Source: Gnetum montanum (taxonomy: Eukaryota > Streptophyta > Gnetopsida > Gnetales > Gnetaceae). From it: 64,000 nucleotides of DNA. The stretch spans positions 169,906 to 233,905 of the forward strand of contig MNCI01033485.1 in assembly GCA_015680685.1 (NCBI GenBank), read 5' to 3'. A program made the translations under genes and the position numbers. Numbering within the stretch: the stretch's first letter is position 1; each line of letters begins with the position of its first letter. The notes under the pieces were generated by a model. It did not search any database and had not been told where the DNA came from. It saw only the letters and a list, made by a program, of their open reading frames with translations. Of this stretch, positions 10,062 through 25,000 are shown piece by piece.

Positions 10062-13000
10062 GTATTATGCCTTTCTTACCTATCTTAAATGTCTTAGAAC
10101 TGTAGTCAGTTTCAAATATGCTATGCTATTATATTTGGTAAGTTGTTAATTCATTAAAGACTAAGATATTATTATTATTATATGGTAATTTTTCAGGTGG
10201 AATGAATCATGTCCGTGTGCATCCAAAATTTCTTCACTCAAATGCAACTTCTCATAAATGGGCTCTTGGAGGTATAGTATTGGATGTTGCTTTTAAAAAT
10301 ACATGTGATTAACAAAGCTTGGTTAATCAATTTGTTTTGGAATGCTCCCTAATATCATTTTTATCTGTTTGTTTTGACTTAAAGCCATAGCGGAACTACT
10401 TGATAATGCAGTTGATGAGGTAAATTTTGTTGTAAATATTTAATTTGGAAATTCCTCTTTCTATGTATGCTTATTTTGAATGGTTTTTATATAGCTGCTT
10501 CTTCTAACGTAACATTTCCTTAATACTATTTTGCACTCTCTACATTGATGTTTCTTTTTATTTTCTAAAACACAATACAGATACAAAATGGAGCTACCTT
10601 TGTACGTGTGGACAAAATCATAAATCCAAGAGATGGTAGTCCTGCTTTGTTGGTGCAAGGTATTTTTAACTTCTTTATCAGGTTACTGATGTTATCTAAG
10701 CTTTTTTTCTAAATGCAATATTAATAATGTTGATTATTCATTATTTCAACCAATTATTGTTTGATCTTTTACAATGTTGAAGATGATGGAGGGGGAATGG
10801 ATCCTGAGTGTATGCGGAAATGCATGAGCTTGGGCTATTCACATAAGAATACAAAGTCAACAATTGGACAGTGTACATGATACTTTTATTAGCAGTGTTT
10901 CAGATGATATATATATATATTACATGGAAGAGAACATTGTTAATTGAGTCCTGTTCTGTATTTCTGATATGTTCATTTTTTTCTTAAAAATCAAGATGGA
11001 AATGGTTTCAAGACCAGTACAATGAGATTGGGAGCTGATGTTATAGTTTTTAGCCGTTGCAAACGTGGAAGGTGTGTACCCTTGATGTTTTTTTTAATAT
11101 TTAATAATATCATGGTGATCATTTTTCATGTGTCATTGAATTCTGAAACAACGTTTGCTTTATTTTTACTAAGATCATGTCTAGTCGCTCAAGCATAACA
11201 AGAAAGAAAAAAATGCAAAAAGTGCAATATCGAACCTCAATTAAACATTGCCTTTTTTACATGTTAACTATTCCTACAATCATTGGTGAGCGTATATCAT
11301 GAAACATCCTTCAACAACTGGGAAGTCTTGTACTTGCCCAAAGATCTGTTACCTACTTGAAACCACAACTACGAACGCTGATGTGTCCCTAGTTTCTTGA
11401 TGCTGGTTTAATAAATTACTTGCTTGGGGATTGGCACATCGTGACTCAGAAAATGCACAAAATTATTCTTTAAACATTCTGACTCAGAGACAAGGCATCC
11501 TGTGGAGCTCATAAACTAACTTGTGTGGTTTGTTCAAACTTCAAAGAAGAAAAAGTCAATGATTTTTGTACCATTTACTGATGACTGCCCATGGATAACA
11601 TGGTTATATGGAAATTCTCTTAAATAAAAAGTACATACAAAATTCAAGGATTTTTACAATTGGTGCAAGATGAAAAACTTACAAGGATTAAAAATGAGAA
11701 AATATACTTGGGATGAGCACAATTTGGTGATTTTTTTTTGTATAACTACAAAATTAACCACAGATATACTGCAATGTATTGACCATAGCAGGATGATCTG
11801 GTGGGGATGAAGAGTTGCACCATTTTTCTGAACAGGTAAAATGATATTATATTAATAAAATAAGGTTTGAAGTACAATGAGATGAGTTTTGGGATCTGAA
11901 CAATCAACCAAGATGATAGGATCAAATTTCTAATGACCTGTTTAAAAATAAAATAGATAATCATCCCAAAGGACCAATCTAATCGTAACTTCAGAAATAA
12001 AAACTTGTGGTGTAATACTCAAAGACTCAGGCAGTCAAGTCCCATTTATATACCATATTCGCTTTCTTAATTTGATTGCTAGCAAACCATTCCAAAGACT
12101 CAGGCAGTCAATTCTTAGGTTTCTTTCTGTCCAAAATTTGAAAGATGATGTGCTAGCAAACCATTCCAAATTTTATTAATGCACTGAGTTCCATCAAACC
12201 AGTTCCAAGTTGCTGCAAGTTCTTGTAAAGGGTTTGGCATAATAGAATGCTAATGTGTAGCTTTTCAATTTTTGTTCCAAATATGAGTAATTGTGGGGCA
12301 ATGCAAAAAGACACGATTAACATTTTCCCAAGCATTCTTACAAATATAACATCTATCAACCATCATCCATCCTTGCTTCAATAAATTATCGATTGTTAAA
12401 ATTTTCTTATGTGCGGCAATTCAAAAATTAAAAAAAAAGGATAAAAAAAGAAAAAGAAAAAGATGCACTTTAGGGATTAGACCCACTTTCTTCCAATGAA
12501 TAGCTTCTTGATCTAATTGACCTGTGTAAAGTACTGTAAGCCTCTGCAACTTTGTATGAATGTTTAATTTCCCATAACCAAGCCTTAGTATCTTGAGATT
12601 TTAGGTAGTGATTTTTCATGCATACACATGCTTTTTCTAAGTCTTGGTGATATTGTAGAAGCACCAAAATATGCAGTCCTATCTAGAAGATTTTCTAAAC
12701 AAGCAAATTGATCTGAAAGGCCAGAATTTTATAGTGTATTAAACAAGAAAATTGAGCTATATGTAAAAAAGTTATAAAAGAAGGAGGATACTCCAAGAGC
12801 ATGTACAAAAACATGGATATTGCAACCTCATGGTACCAGCAACCCAAAACAGTGAGTCATCTGTGTATGTGATACGAAAAAAAAATGAGGTGCATCTTCC
12901 CCAGGATAAATTGGAGAGGATTGATTGAGTTGTACACCTAAATGGAGCAGTTTCTCTCCTCGACCACAGTTTGAATTCCTTGCTGCGTGTGCATGTATTT

Positions 13001-16000
13001 TTTTTTTTTTATGGAGTTAAGGTAAGGGATTCCATGGTGCAGGCATAAGACAAATATGGATATTAAATTGCCGTGGCCTAACCATGAGGAATCTTCGAGC
13101 ACCTTTGAATGATAATTCAACAGCCTTGGCAACAAAGACTGATCTACTAGTTCCTTCAAGAAGATTTTTCCTTGCCTGTTTCAAGGTAGCAACCTTGAAA
13201 GAGCTTTGTAAAGTCCTATGTTGGATAATTTCCAGTAATAAAATTAGATGTTGTTGGGTGGGTAAATTCCATTCCCCTGTTGTGTCTAAAAGTAACCATA
13301 TGAATTTGTGAGTGAAGGGGAGAATTAATAGTGTGTGAATCTTACATGTTTTTGTGATTGACTTCTATGAAAATATGTCTTTGACTTTATAAATCTCACC
13401 ACTCATGAATTTGACTTTATAAATCTCACATTTGCAATTGTGTTACAAAAACTAATGCTTGAAGGGGAGTATTAGAGTATGTCGATGCTGAGTATGCTCA
13501 ATCATAAGTTTTTTATGAAAATAGAAAACTTATGAAAAGCACTATTTTCAATAGTATTTTGTTTAAGGTTATTAAAATTCATAGATTGGGAATCATTAAG
13601 TCATTCTGGTTCTTAAAGGATTCGACATGTGAACCCAAGAACCAATGATTTGACATTGCAGCTGTTATATTGAGCATAAGATATTGAAATATTAATTAAT
13701 GCAGTCGAAATGTTCTGAATTGAATTGTTTTACACAGTAATTATTGAAAATGCTATTTTTCTCTGGCAGCCTAAAATTTTCATATTAAGATCTATATCAT
13801 AGATATATCATTGACTTAGTCGCTTTTATTTATATATTGTTTGAAAAGGGGAAGAATAAGGTAACGCCACAATCCAGCTTTGAAAAAAATTTGGAAAAAA
13901 TGATATTACTTTTTAAAATTGTGATTCTTTACCAAAATTTTTTTATCTTTTCGAACTGTAATTCCTTGGTTAGAAGGCAAATTGCACTTTAAATTGTAAT
14001 TTTCTCTCTCTTTGGATCAGAAGTTACCAAGGCTTCAAATGAGAAGCATAAAACATTCTAATTTTCTGCCTGTGGGCATTTTTCACAAAATGACCATTGT
14101 ATACATTTGGTGACTTACCTATGATATAGTGATTTTTGAACCCTCCCAGGGCTGCAGCCAGAATAACATACAAGTGCCATCCTGTTGATATTAACTTGTG
14201 ACCTGAAATTTCTAGAGCAGAAATTCAAACACTTTCGATAAACATCATTTTGTCATATAGAAACTATTATTTTTAGTTCTGACGTCAAAATTTTAGAAAT
14301 TTTAAGTTTTGTATCATTGATTGTGAATTATGTCTTCCTAAAGTTCAGACAGACAACTCAAAGTATTGGGCTTCTTTCATATACATTTCTTAGAGAGACT
14401 GGCCACATGGATATCGTAGTTCCAATGGTGAGCTTGGAATCATGATCTCTGTTATATTTTTTTATATATTTACTTAACATTTCTTGTAGCTATGGTAGGT
14501 TCTCTTAGGCTTACTCTATTTGAAAACGTTGCGAGACTTTCAGAGATTTCTTAATGTTTTTCACATGCATTTAGGTGGACTATGAAGTTACAACTTCTGG
14601 GCAAGCAAAAGGGTTGCTTCGTTCTACTATAGAAGATTGGTCTCAGAATTTTTCAACTATCCTGCAATGGTGTCCTTATGCAACAGATTCTGAATTGCTG
14701 AGACAAGTGAGTTCCATATATTCTCATACCTGGATGTGTTGGCAAATTAGGTTTCAGTTTTTCTCATGTACATCAAATCTGTGTCAGTGTGAAAAGTCTT
14801 TTTTTTTTAAAGAACATTTGCTGATCGATACATTTGTACCAACGATTTCTAGATCATAGCTTTTGAAATGTCAAGGAAGTTTATGCTGACATATTCATTT
14901 TAAAAAGCTAAACCTCATTGGAAATGTTACATGGACGGAAATTTCACATGGATGATTACGTTTTGGCAGTTTGACGATATTGGGGCACATGGGACAAAGG
15001 TTATCGTGTATAATTTATGGCTTAACGATGAAGGTCAGATGGAGCTTGATTTTGACTCAGATGAGAAGGTATCAAAATATTAACTCTTGGGCACCAAAGC
15101 TATTCTGACATCCAAATTTTTTAACTTGGCTTTAGAAAACAGCTTATCCATTCATACCATAATATGTTGATTAGAGAATCTATTTTCAGGATATCATGCT
15201 AAGGGGAGGGCCGAAACTTGAATCAAGCGAAGTTCATCAGAAGCAGCTTAGTGAACAGCACATTGCAAATCGCCTTAAATATTCTCTGCATGTTAGCTGT
15301 TTTTCTCTTTGTTTCAAGAGTGTTCTTAAGATGATCTGTTTGTGTGTTACAGCTGGTTCCTTTTTTTTCAGGCGTATGCATCAATTTTGTATCTACGACT
15401 CCCAGAAGCATTCAAGATTATTTTGCGTGGTCAGATTGTTGTTTTGTATAGTCTTGTTCTTGATCTGAAGTTCCCTGAATACATTTTGTACAAGCCACAA
15501 GTTGGTTACAACAAAGATGTACGTGAGTGTATTATAATTATTTTAATAATGCAATCTTTTATCAATTAGATGAAGCTTGTTGGTAACACTCGTGACTCTC
15601 ATCCAACAAGTGACAGGCAATCCCAACAAGTTACACATTTAGATACATACTGGAAGTACGTAGAAGAAATAGTTAAATCCAAATTCTGTCCAATAGATTG
15701 CTAGGGTCTTATAGTCTCCACATGGATGTAATAAAACACTCAAGTTTCAGTAATCATACTTTGCTAATAAAGACCATTTATCAATACAGTCAATTTATAA
15801 AGTCCTTATTTTTTTTCATGTTTTATGTTTATTTATTTGTTGCTGTTTTGATGCTTGATGCAGGTCTCTATTATTACTACTATTGGGTTCACAAAAGAGG
15901 CCCCTCTTATAAATGTCCATGGGTTTTGCGTTTATCACAAGAATCGTTTGATAATGGTAAGAAGTAGAGAGAAACTTTGTCAAATTTCGGTGCCATTTTA

Positions 16001-19000
16001 GTTGTTCAACATCTTTACATGATTTTTTATTACAAGACTAACCAAATCGATGTGAATACTTAATTAAATCATGTTTTGGTCTAACCAATTTTTATATTGA
16101 ACTATAGTTTGTCCTTATGGTTAGGTGTTGGGGCCCGCATGGCTCTGGATTGTTTAGTCTTTGTTGAGAATATTAGGTCTATACTTAAACAGAAAGAAAT
16201 ATTTGCCAATGTGCAAGTCAATTTATTTACAAGAAGCTGTTAAAAATCTAAAATTGGAAATGACAGTTTGCGTGAACCAAAAGAAAAAAGGACATTCCAC
16301 AGGAGATATGGTGGTAGAGTAATGAAGTACAACATGCTGTTCAAAATAAGAAAATGTTCTTTTAAGGAATGGTAGCAGTGTGAAAACTAAGAAGATACGC
16401 TTATGTTTAAAATGTCAAAGAAGAAGCAAAATTAGCAATAGCCAAAGCCAGATGTAAGGCCTTAGATGGATTCTTGAGAAGATATGTTTGGCCTTGGATG
16501 GTTTCTACGAGAAGATGGGAACAAAGGTGAGAGAAATCTATATACAAATTGACAAAAAAAATTGCATCAAGGAGGCATATGAAAGAAATTTGGTAAAAGA
16601 TAGAGAGAAGATGGGAACAAAGGTGAGAAAAATCTATATACAAATTGACAAAAAAATTACATCAAGGAGGCCTATGAAAGAATTTTGGTAAAAGGTAGAG
16701 AAATTTTGGTTAGAGAGAAAAAATATTGTAAAAAATTATTAAATAAGGAATTTCCAAGAGACTAAGAATCAAATTTTGGAATGGTTAGTTTGAGGTGAAG
16801 ATAGTATTATCATAGATGAAAATGACATAGCTGCTGATCAGATGCCATTCCTATAGAAGCTTACAAAGCAATGAGAGATATAAGAGTTACATGGTTAACA
16901 ACATTATTCAACAAAAATTTGGAGGATGGAGAAATGTCTTAAAGTGGGAAAAGAAGCATTATTGTTTTCATGTACAAGAAGAAAAGATATGTGCAAAATT
17001 ATACAAAATATAAGGGAATCAAGCCTTTGAGTCATACGATAAAGCTTTAGAAGAGAGTTGTAGAGCATTGTCTCAAACTTGAATCAATAGTATCAGAAAA
17101 TCAATTTGGGTTTATGCCAAGGATATTAACTACATAGACTAATTTTCTTGATATGACAATTAATAAAGGAATTCAAAAGACAAAAACTACATTGGAAAAA
17201 AAACATATGATAGATGCACAGAGAGATTATTTGATAGGCCTTATGGAGTAAAAGCATCCTTGAGCAATATGTTAAAATGATTCAAGACATGTATGAAGGA
17301 GCTACTACTAGAAATAGAATAACTTGTGGAATAACTTTTGATTTTCTAGTTAGAGTATACTTGTATCAAGGGTCTATACTTAGTCCTTGTCTATTATGAT
17401 TATAGATGAACTAACTGAGGAAATACAAAATGAAATCCCTTGGTGTATGTTGTTTACAAACAAGATTGTGTAGATGATAAATATGTCAAAGTGATTCAAT
17501 ACATGTATGAAAGAGCTACTATTAGAATTAGAATAACATGTGGAATAACTTTTGATTTTCTAGTCAGATTATGTCTGCATCAAGAGTTTGTACTTAGCCC
17601 CTACTTATTTGCTATGGTTAAGGATGAACTAATTAAAGAAATATAAAATGAAATCCCTTGGTATATGTTTATAGATGATATTGTGTTGAGCAAACATTGA
17701 TTCTAAAATGGGAAAATGAAGATAGGATCTAGAATCTAAATTTTCACTACAAGATTTTTTTTCCAACTTTTTTGAACATGGGCTAGACCTACATTAGCAA
17801 CTAATAAGAGTATGACTTAATATAATGGTGGGTTGATTATAGGGCCTATGTTACCTCCTACCTTTATGGACCTTAGCATGTCTTTGATGAGATAAGACTT
17901 TCCTAGTTTTCATAATTTTAAGGATTAATGTATCAATTATGTATTGCCCTATTGCACTAGTACTATGATACCCCAAGGAGATGTATAGCCACGGATGATA
18001 ACTATCATTTCTAATCATGTAGTAAGTTATAGGATAACAAATAGTTGTATGACTCAATTGTTTTAAGGGTTATTTTACAAGTAACATGAATGGATGTGGT
18101 TGGATGTAATCTTAATCCTCCACTATGTTTTGGCCACACAAGATAATTTCATTTATAAAGGCTTCAAACAATGGCTAGGGATGAAAAATATGTAGAATTC
18201 AACAGCTTTTCCCATGCAATGTGGTATTGCATTCCCACATTGAGGACCATCCAACTTAAAGAATCCAGTCACCATTTGGCCATGAGTTGTGCTATCTTTG
18301 GGTTCTATGTTGTACAAATAAGGCTTGGCTTAACTATCATTTTTTGGACTGCAGCTTGATACCCTCAAGATAGGTGACTAGGGATTGTATGTGAGGTAAG
18401 TACACACTTATGAACGGTGCTTGCATCATTGAAAACCTTTGGGTGTTGGGCAACTCAACCCTCTTGGGTCCCATGATCAAGGATATTAAGCCTAACTAAG
18501 TATATGTATGAGTAGGATGCGATAGTGGTGCTCATCTCCACTTCCAAGGGAGGGTGTCTATGGATAAAAAATAAACAATGCAACTCATCCATTCAAGATA
18601 TAGGGATGAATATGTTATTATTAAAAAGATTAATACATGATCCTTAGAAATACTACATGCTTCACACAAGCTGCAACAACTAAATGCATCATTCACCTTA
18701 TTACTACTTGTGAGTTTAGTTGAATTGCTTATTGTAGGGCCCAAAGGGCTTTTATTCAGAATTCATGTGAGTTTATACTATGGAAATCAAGTAAACATAC
18801 ATGATCACACATATATTTTCTTTCTTTTCTTTGCCAAAATGAAAGAACATAATTGCTGGTAAATAAATGAGGTTAGTATATTAAGACAAGAATGAATGGA
18901 TGATGAATTGCAATGCACAAAGTATATCCAACTGTGATAAAATTTACAATGCATTGTCACTGACATTCAAGCAAAACACTGTAAGATACTTTCAGTATTC

Positions 19001-22000
19001 ATAATGCAACCATCCATAACTTACAATTCAAATGAGTTTTGAGTGCCATTGAAGAAGCTAAATCATGGCTGAAATAATGAAGGGTTGTCATGGCTATCAA
19101 GTGTTATCATGAGTCTTATTAATCGTGAGGATCCTAAAGTTAAAGAGAAGGGAAAGTGAATGACTACTTCTCCTCCTCCTCCTCTTTTTCTCTGGATTAG
19201 AGTTTACATAGGAGGGGTTACATTACAGATCTTTATTTTTCATTTGCATCAAAGAAAAGGTGGTCGTTTTCTTTCTCAATATTATTGAACATGCAAAATG
19301 TAAAAAGATAGCTGATGAAGGGATGCAAAAGGGACTAATCTTCTTCACTCAAAGCATTCATGTCTCTGATTTTTTCCTTCTAAAATCTGGGGGCATAAAT
19401 ATCAACCATAAATTAGGAGTGAAGTCATACGATAATCTGAAGGACAAACTGGGCTTCAAAGAGGAGGATAGTAGAATTTAATGGTAAGGGTTAATTTGGG
19501 GTTTGGGACAGGTCATTGTATGTTACATATCTTAACAATGAAGTTGGAAAACTATGCTCTGAAACTACTGTATTTCTTTCTTGACAAGAGAGTTGAACAC
19601 TTGCATATTTACGGCAAGGAAAGTGCAAATACCAATGCCATTTTTTAAACGTAAATAATTACAAACAGACCCTAAGAGTGAAGGAAGTATTTATGCAATA
19701 TGAACTCTGATTTTTTTTCTAGAACAGAACTGTTTTTAAAGGTTGACTGTTTATGTATTTTCTTTTCCATGGAATCAAAGACAGAAAAGAGAGAACACCA
19801 GCCAAAAAAAGGTCTTTAAGCTAGGAGTAATCACTATCAAAGAACTAAAGTCTGATTTTTGAGCAGACAAACAATTAAATTGCATGTACTCATATGCCAA
19901 TGGAAAGGAGACAAACAAATAAAATCTGCAAATGTACCAAGCTTGACCACTGGATTAACATAGTGTCAAACTTTTGTAATCTTCATTATTAATTTTTTTC
20001 AACCTCTCAGGTTTTCACATTGAGAGAAATGTAAGCTTGAACAAAGAACCATTTAACAATGAATTGGGACATGACAACTCTTTTAACAAATCCCCTCAAA
20101 ATTGAGCATGAAAATGCTAAACAGATCAGATGTGCACTTCACTTTACATTATGTAAAAGATACCAACAATCATCAATATGCATATTTTCTTTTTATTTTA
20201 ATGAGTACATGGACCCTTTGGCCATCCCGCTGTCACACCAAGTACCTCCAACTCTATAGCACCTTCAAAGGCAATGCCCTTGTAGCCCACACAAGATATC
20301 ACCAGCCTTGGATAGAAAGATTTGTTTGTTTGTTTGTTTGTTGAGTGATGGGGGGTATCCATCCATAATGATCACGAAAAACATAAAATATTGAGTTCAT
20401 ATGATAAACAAAAACCAACTCCTATGTCCAATGCATTCCTGCCCAAAATTCAAATCCATGACTTGTGAAAGATCTCATCAATGAATCACAATTCACAAAA
20501 ATCCTACATGCCTTCATGAAATAATCCTTAGCTTGACCAAGCTAAACAACAACTATTAAGAATTCATGTACAACAAAGGTTTAGAATACAAATATCTAAG
20601 ACTGGGTTGAACAAATTGGGGAAAAAAACATAATTCAGGTTTGTGTTTTTGCTTAGCTGGCAGACTCAAGAATCGGACCAAAACAGCAAGTTGAAGGTGC
20701 AGCCAGAATTCTCAAAGAAAGTTAGAGAAAGATGGTCCTTAGAATCAGCTCAACAATTTCCAAAATCAGCCACAAATAGCCCCCAAAAGTACTTGCAAGT
20801 TCACCCTCCTAAGGCTCCAAAAAGAACACACAAGCCCACTCAAGATAATCTGGGAATAAGTAAGGAACAACTAGACACACTTTCTCCTCTCTTTACACAT
20901 CACCATTCTACTTACCTTTTTATTTTACATTGACTTTTCCCTTGTGGCCTACCTTCTAAGCTTCTTTTAAGTCACTTTAACTTTTTTTTTTTTGGAAAAA
21001 TGTTGAGTTGTATTAATCCAAAAAAAAAACTATACAAATGGATAGCGTGGGTCAGTGACCCCATGCCTCCAAAACAATACAAGCCACTTGGCTCAAAATC
21101 CTTCCTGCAACACGTTCCTTGCTAGGAACTTGGGCTAGAAACCCTTCCCCCTCTTCAAACCCTGCTCCCCCACGGCCTGACCCAAGTTATCGAGCAAAAC
21201 CAAGAGAAATTGAGAAAACAGTTAGGAAGAAATTGACAAGAACCCTAACCCACCTCCCCCTCGGCCAGGCTGTGTAACCACTAGATGTACGTGCTTGGGC
21301 CTAACCTGCTGCACCTTGCAATCTTGCTTGGCTTGAATGTTGACCCCCTGCTCTTAGCCTTAGTTGAAGTTGTGGAAGGCACCGAATTAGCCATGGTCTG
21401 TGTGATCGTGGTGCTGGGTCCAAGTGCCAACCTCTGATTGTTCTCTTTAATGAGCTATGCCAACCCCGTCCGCTGTTCAGTGATCACTGCTTCCATTCAT
21501 CGTAGGTCCTTAATCCGCATAGAATTGGCCTCCCTTTGGGCCTCTTTCTGTAGATTCTCTCATCGTAGCTACCATTGTTCTTGCTCCTTCAAGTGCATCT
21601 GCTCGGTGGCAAGGTGACATTCCTCTAGGCACATGTTGCCGCCAGCGGTCTACTTAGGCTCCCACTCCCTATTAGTTGATTGGCTCAACCCCTCATCCCC
21701 ATCTGAAGTAGTGCCACGACCTCCCAGCATTGGTGTCTTGGCTTCCTGCCCATGGCCCTACCTTGTTGCCAGTGGCGCGATCGGCACACCCTTGTGCCAT
21801 AGCGCAAGAATCACCCTCGAGTGCCGTCCAGGCCTTTGCCTCTGCAAGGACTCCTAGAAAAACTAGGGAAAATTGATGGAGGTGCTGTGCTGCATATGCT
21901 TTAAGAATGTGAAATGTGCATCCACAAGCTTGTGGGGGTATCCCGTTTGCACGAAATACCTTTCCACAAGAATTGTTGCTTCCTGCTAGATGCCATGCAA

Positions 22001-25000
22001 CCCAGATTTCTAGATCTGCCTGCTAGCAGTCCTAGGAATTGCTCTGGGGAAAAATTCCATCGCGTCTGTTTGTGCCTGAGCAACCAGTGTAACAACCTCC
22101 CCTTCCACATTCATCCCCAATGTAGCGGCCAATGCTAGCATCGACCCCGATACTACGTTGCATTTCCTTCCTAGTTTTCATAGAATTGTTGTGTGGACAA
22201 GCTTGGCTCTCCTTCCAGGCATTTTAGCATGTCCACCTAGCCCAACCACTTGACCAATGCCCATAACTCGGGCTCTCTTGAGAAATCCAACCATGAGGGT
22301 TCAAAGAGTAGTTGTTGCTCCATGACCTCCATGGCCTTTGCCCACAATAACCACACCTCTTAGACAATCGTTGTCACTACAGGAAGGGCCTGCCCATGGA
22401 AGACCACCAAATTCCTGCGCTACCACAAAACCCACAATGTGGCAAGCACAAAAGAATCCTTGTGGCACACAGTAGCTGGGGAAACATTGGCAAACTGCCA
22501 AATTTCCTGAGAGACTCAACACCCATAAATAAAGTGGTGCAACGTTTTGGGCTCTGCGTGGCAAAGCAGATAGTTGGCCACCACCTGTACGCCTTTCTCT
22601 CTCAATGTGGCTCGCACCGACGGTGCTGTGTGCTTTAATAACCACCCAAACACCTTTATCTTTTTTGGAAGACGGCCTTTCCAGACCTTTGCCCAGCCAG
22701 CCTTTGTTGGGTATAAAAATCTGACAATCTCCTTCGGATTTTGCCCTAGTAAATCCAGATGCTCGACCACATTAGCATGATGGCACACATTTTTCCATAG
22801 CTAGGAGTTGTTTGTATGAGCCTCCCAGCAACTGTATTTCTATTGCAGTAATTGCACCCATGGTGCTGCCCCCTTAGTTTTCCGTAGATATCGGTTAAGC
22901 AGCCGGTGTAGACCTAATGTCACTTCATCCCCAAATTGTAAGATGCCAATTTTCCCAGCTAGCTTAGGACATGCCATCACAGCCTAGGAAACCAAATGCA
23001 TCTTTTTGCCCCCTTTGCCTCCTAACCACATGAACTCTCTAACGATGTTGTCTATTTTTTGCATCACCCGTAGTAGGTGGCGTGGCCATGGACGCTGCAA
23101 ACCGGGCAATCGCCATTAGGAACATAGCAACAAGCACCATCTTCCCTCTTCAGGAGAGGAAACAACCAATCCTAAGCATGGTTTTTTGCTGAACTTGCTT
23201 CACCATTCCCATCCAAGCCTTCTTCCGTTTCTAGTCAAAGATGGGCATGCCCAAATAGGTGTCTTGTGCATTACCCAACAGAATTCCCAAGGTCTAAATA
23301 ATTCTGGTCCGTACGATTCCCACCGTGTTGATGAGGTGTATAGCCGACTTCCCTTTGTTAATTTTGAGGCCTACGTCGTGCTGCATCTAGTCAAGAGCTT
23401 GTAGCAAAGCCTCTACCGGTGGCACCGTAGCCTTGGAGAAGATCATCATGTCATCTGCATAGTGTGCCACTAGACAGTGCACCCTAGCAATATTGAGCCC
23501 TTGAACTCCTTTGGCAAGGCAGTAGCTTTTGAACAGGTCCATAACCATGATAAATAGTAGTGACAGCGGATCACCTTGCCTCAACCCGTGCCCCATCCCC
23601 TGAAAACCTCATATCCTCCCATCAATGTCAAAAGAATAGGGACCACTTCTTTGCATTTGTATGCATAGGTTTACGAATTTGACATCAAAACCCTTTGCTA
23701 GCATTACTACCCAGAGTGTTGCCCAACTCACTATATCATAGGCCTTGGTGATATTGAGTTTAATACACATTCTCAGGAATTTAGCCATCTTAAGCGAGTG
23801 CAGGATCTCCTGCAACAACAGCACCTGGTCTTGCAGAAGGTGGCTCTTGATAAATCCAACTTGATGTGCCCCAACCAACTTCATCATTAATGGCGCAACG
23901 AGCCCAACTAGCATCTTGGAGAAAACCCACAGAAGAGTATTACAGACTTCGATGGGTCATAAGTGCCTTGGTGATGATGGATGAGGCACTGTGGGCAACA
24001 GCACCACTCGTGAGTAGTTGATTTCTCTCTTCACTTGTTGCCAGCAAAGCATATTGTTGAAAGCATCCAACATATTGGGCCCCAAGATGTCTTCGTACTC
24101 CCTTAGGCGACATCAACTTCATAGCCCTTCGTAGCTCCTTTTGCAAAAAAGGACACAACAAATTTAGGTTGTCAACCCTTGTAAGGACCCGTGGCATTGG
24201 CACCGAGATATGCTCTATTGCCTGCCACCTCCAAATCTCCTTCCAAAATGCTTGTAAGGCCTCTATCCCTTGCCTGTTGTTTTGTGGTTTTCCCCCACCC
24301 ATGCCCTCTAGCAGGTTTTGGATTTTGTTCTTGTAGGCCCTATTGGTTTTTGTTGTAGCAAAGAAAAACCTTGTGTGATTGTCCCCTTCCATCAACCAAG
24401 AAACCCTCAATCTCTGCTGCCAGTAACTCTACTCCTCCTTGTCAAGCTCCTGGACTTCCCGTAGCAGCTCTCATTCTTCATTTTCGTGGTCGGCCCTTGT
24501 TTCCTGTAGTCATTGGATTTCCCTAAGTTTCTCTTGTACCTGCTTCCTGTATCCTCGGCAACTATACTTATTGTCTGTTGGTTCCTGCTCCCCTGTGTAA
24601 GCCTACAATATATTAGCCACCAACGGTTTCAACCAAGCTTTGTACAGCCAAGTTCTTTCAAACCGAAATGGCTAGAGGTCCCGACCCTCCTCAGACTGGA
24701 TATGGTAGAGGAAGGACCGGTGGTCTGAAGCCTGCCGTTCTTTTCCTTCTACCTTGATGTCGAATTCTATCATGAGGTGCAAACGAACCCATATTTGGTT
24801 GATCCTAGATTGCACCTGATTTGGTCCCCTTTGTCAGTTGCTCTAGATATATTTGCATCCCATAATCTCTAGGTCCACCAAATCCTATTGGTGAAGAAAA
24901 TCAGTGCAGGCCTCGGCCCCGGAGGATCTGTGCAATCACTCCCAGATTTTTCCTAGCAATATAGTCTTTGATTAAAATTGCCAAGCAACATCCAATTGGT

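Noticed and set aside
22301-22645. 114-residue minus-strand frame in LINE A
   Set aside because: It is a shadow of the ORF2 frame, which reads KKIKVFGWLL and the tail domain in another register.
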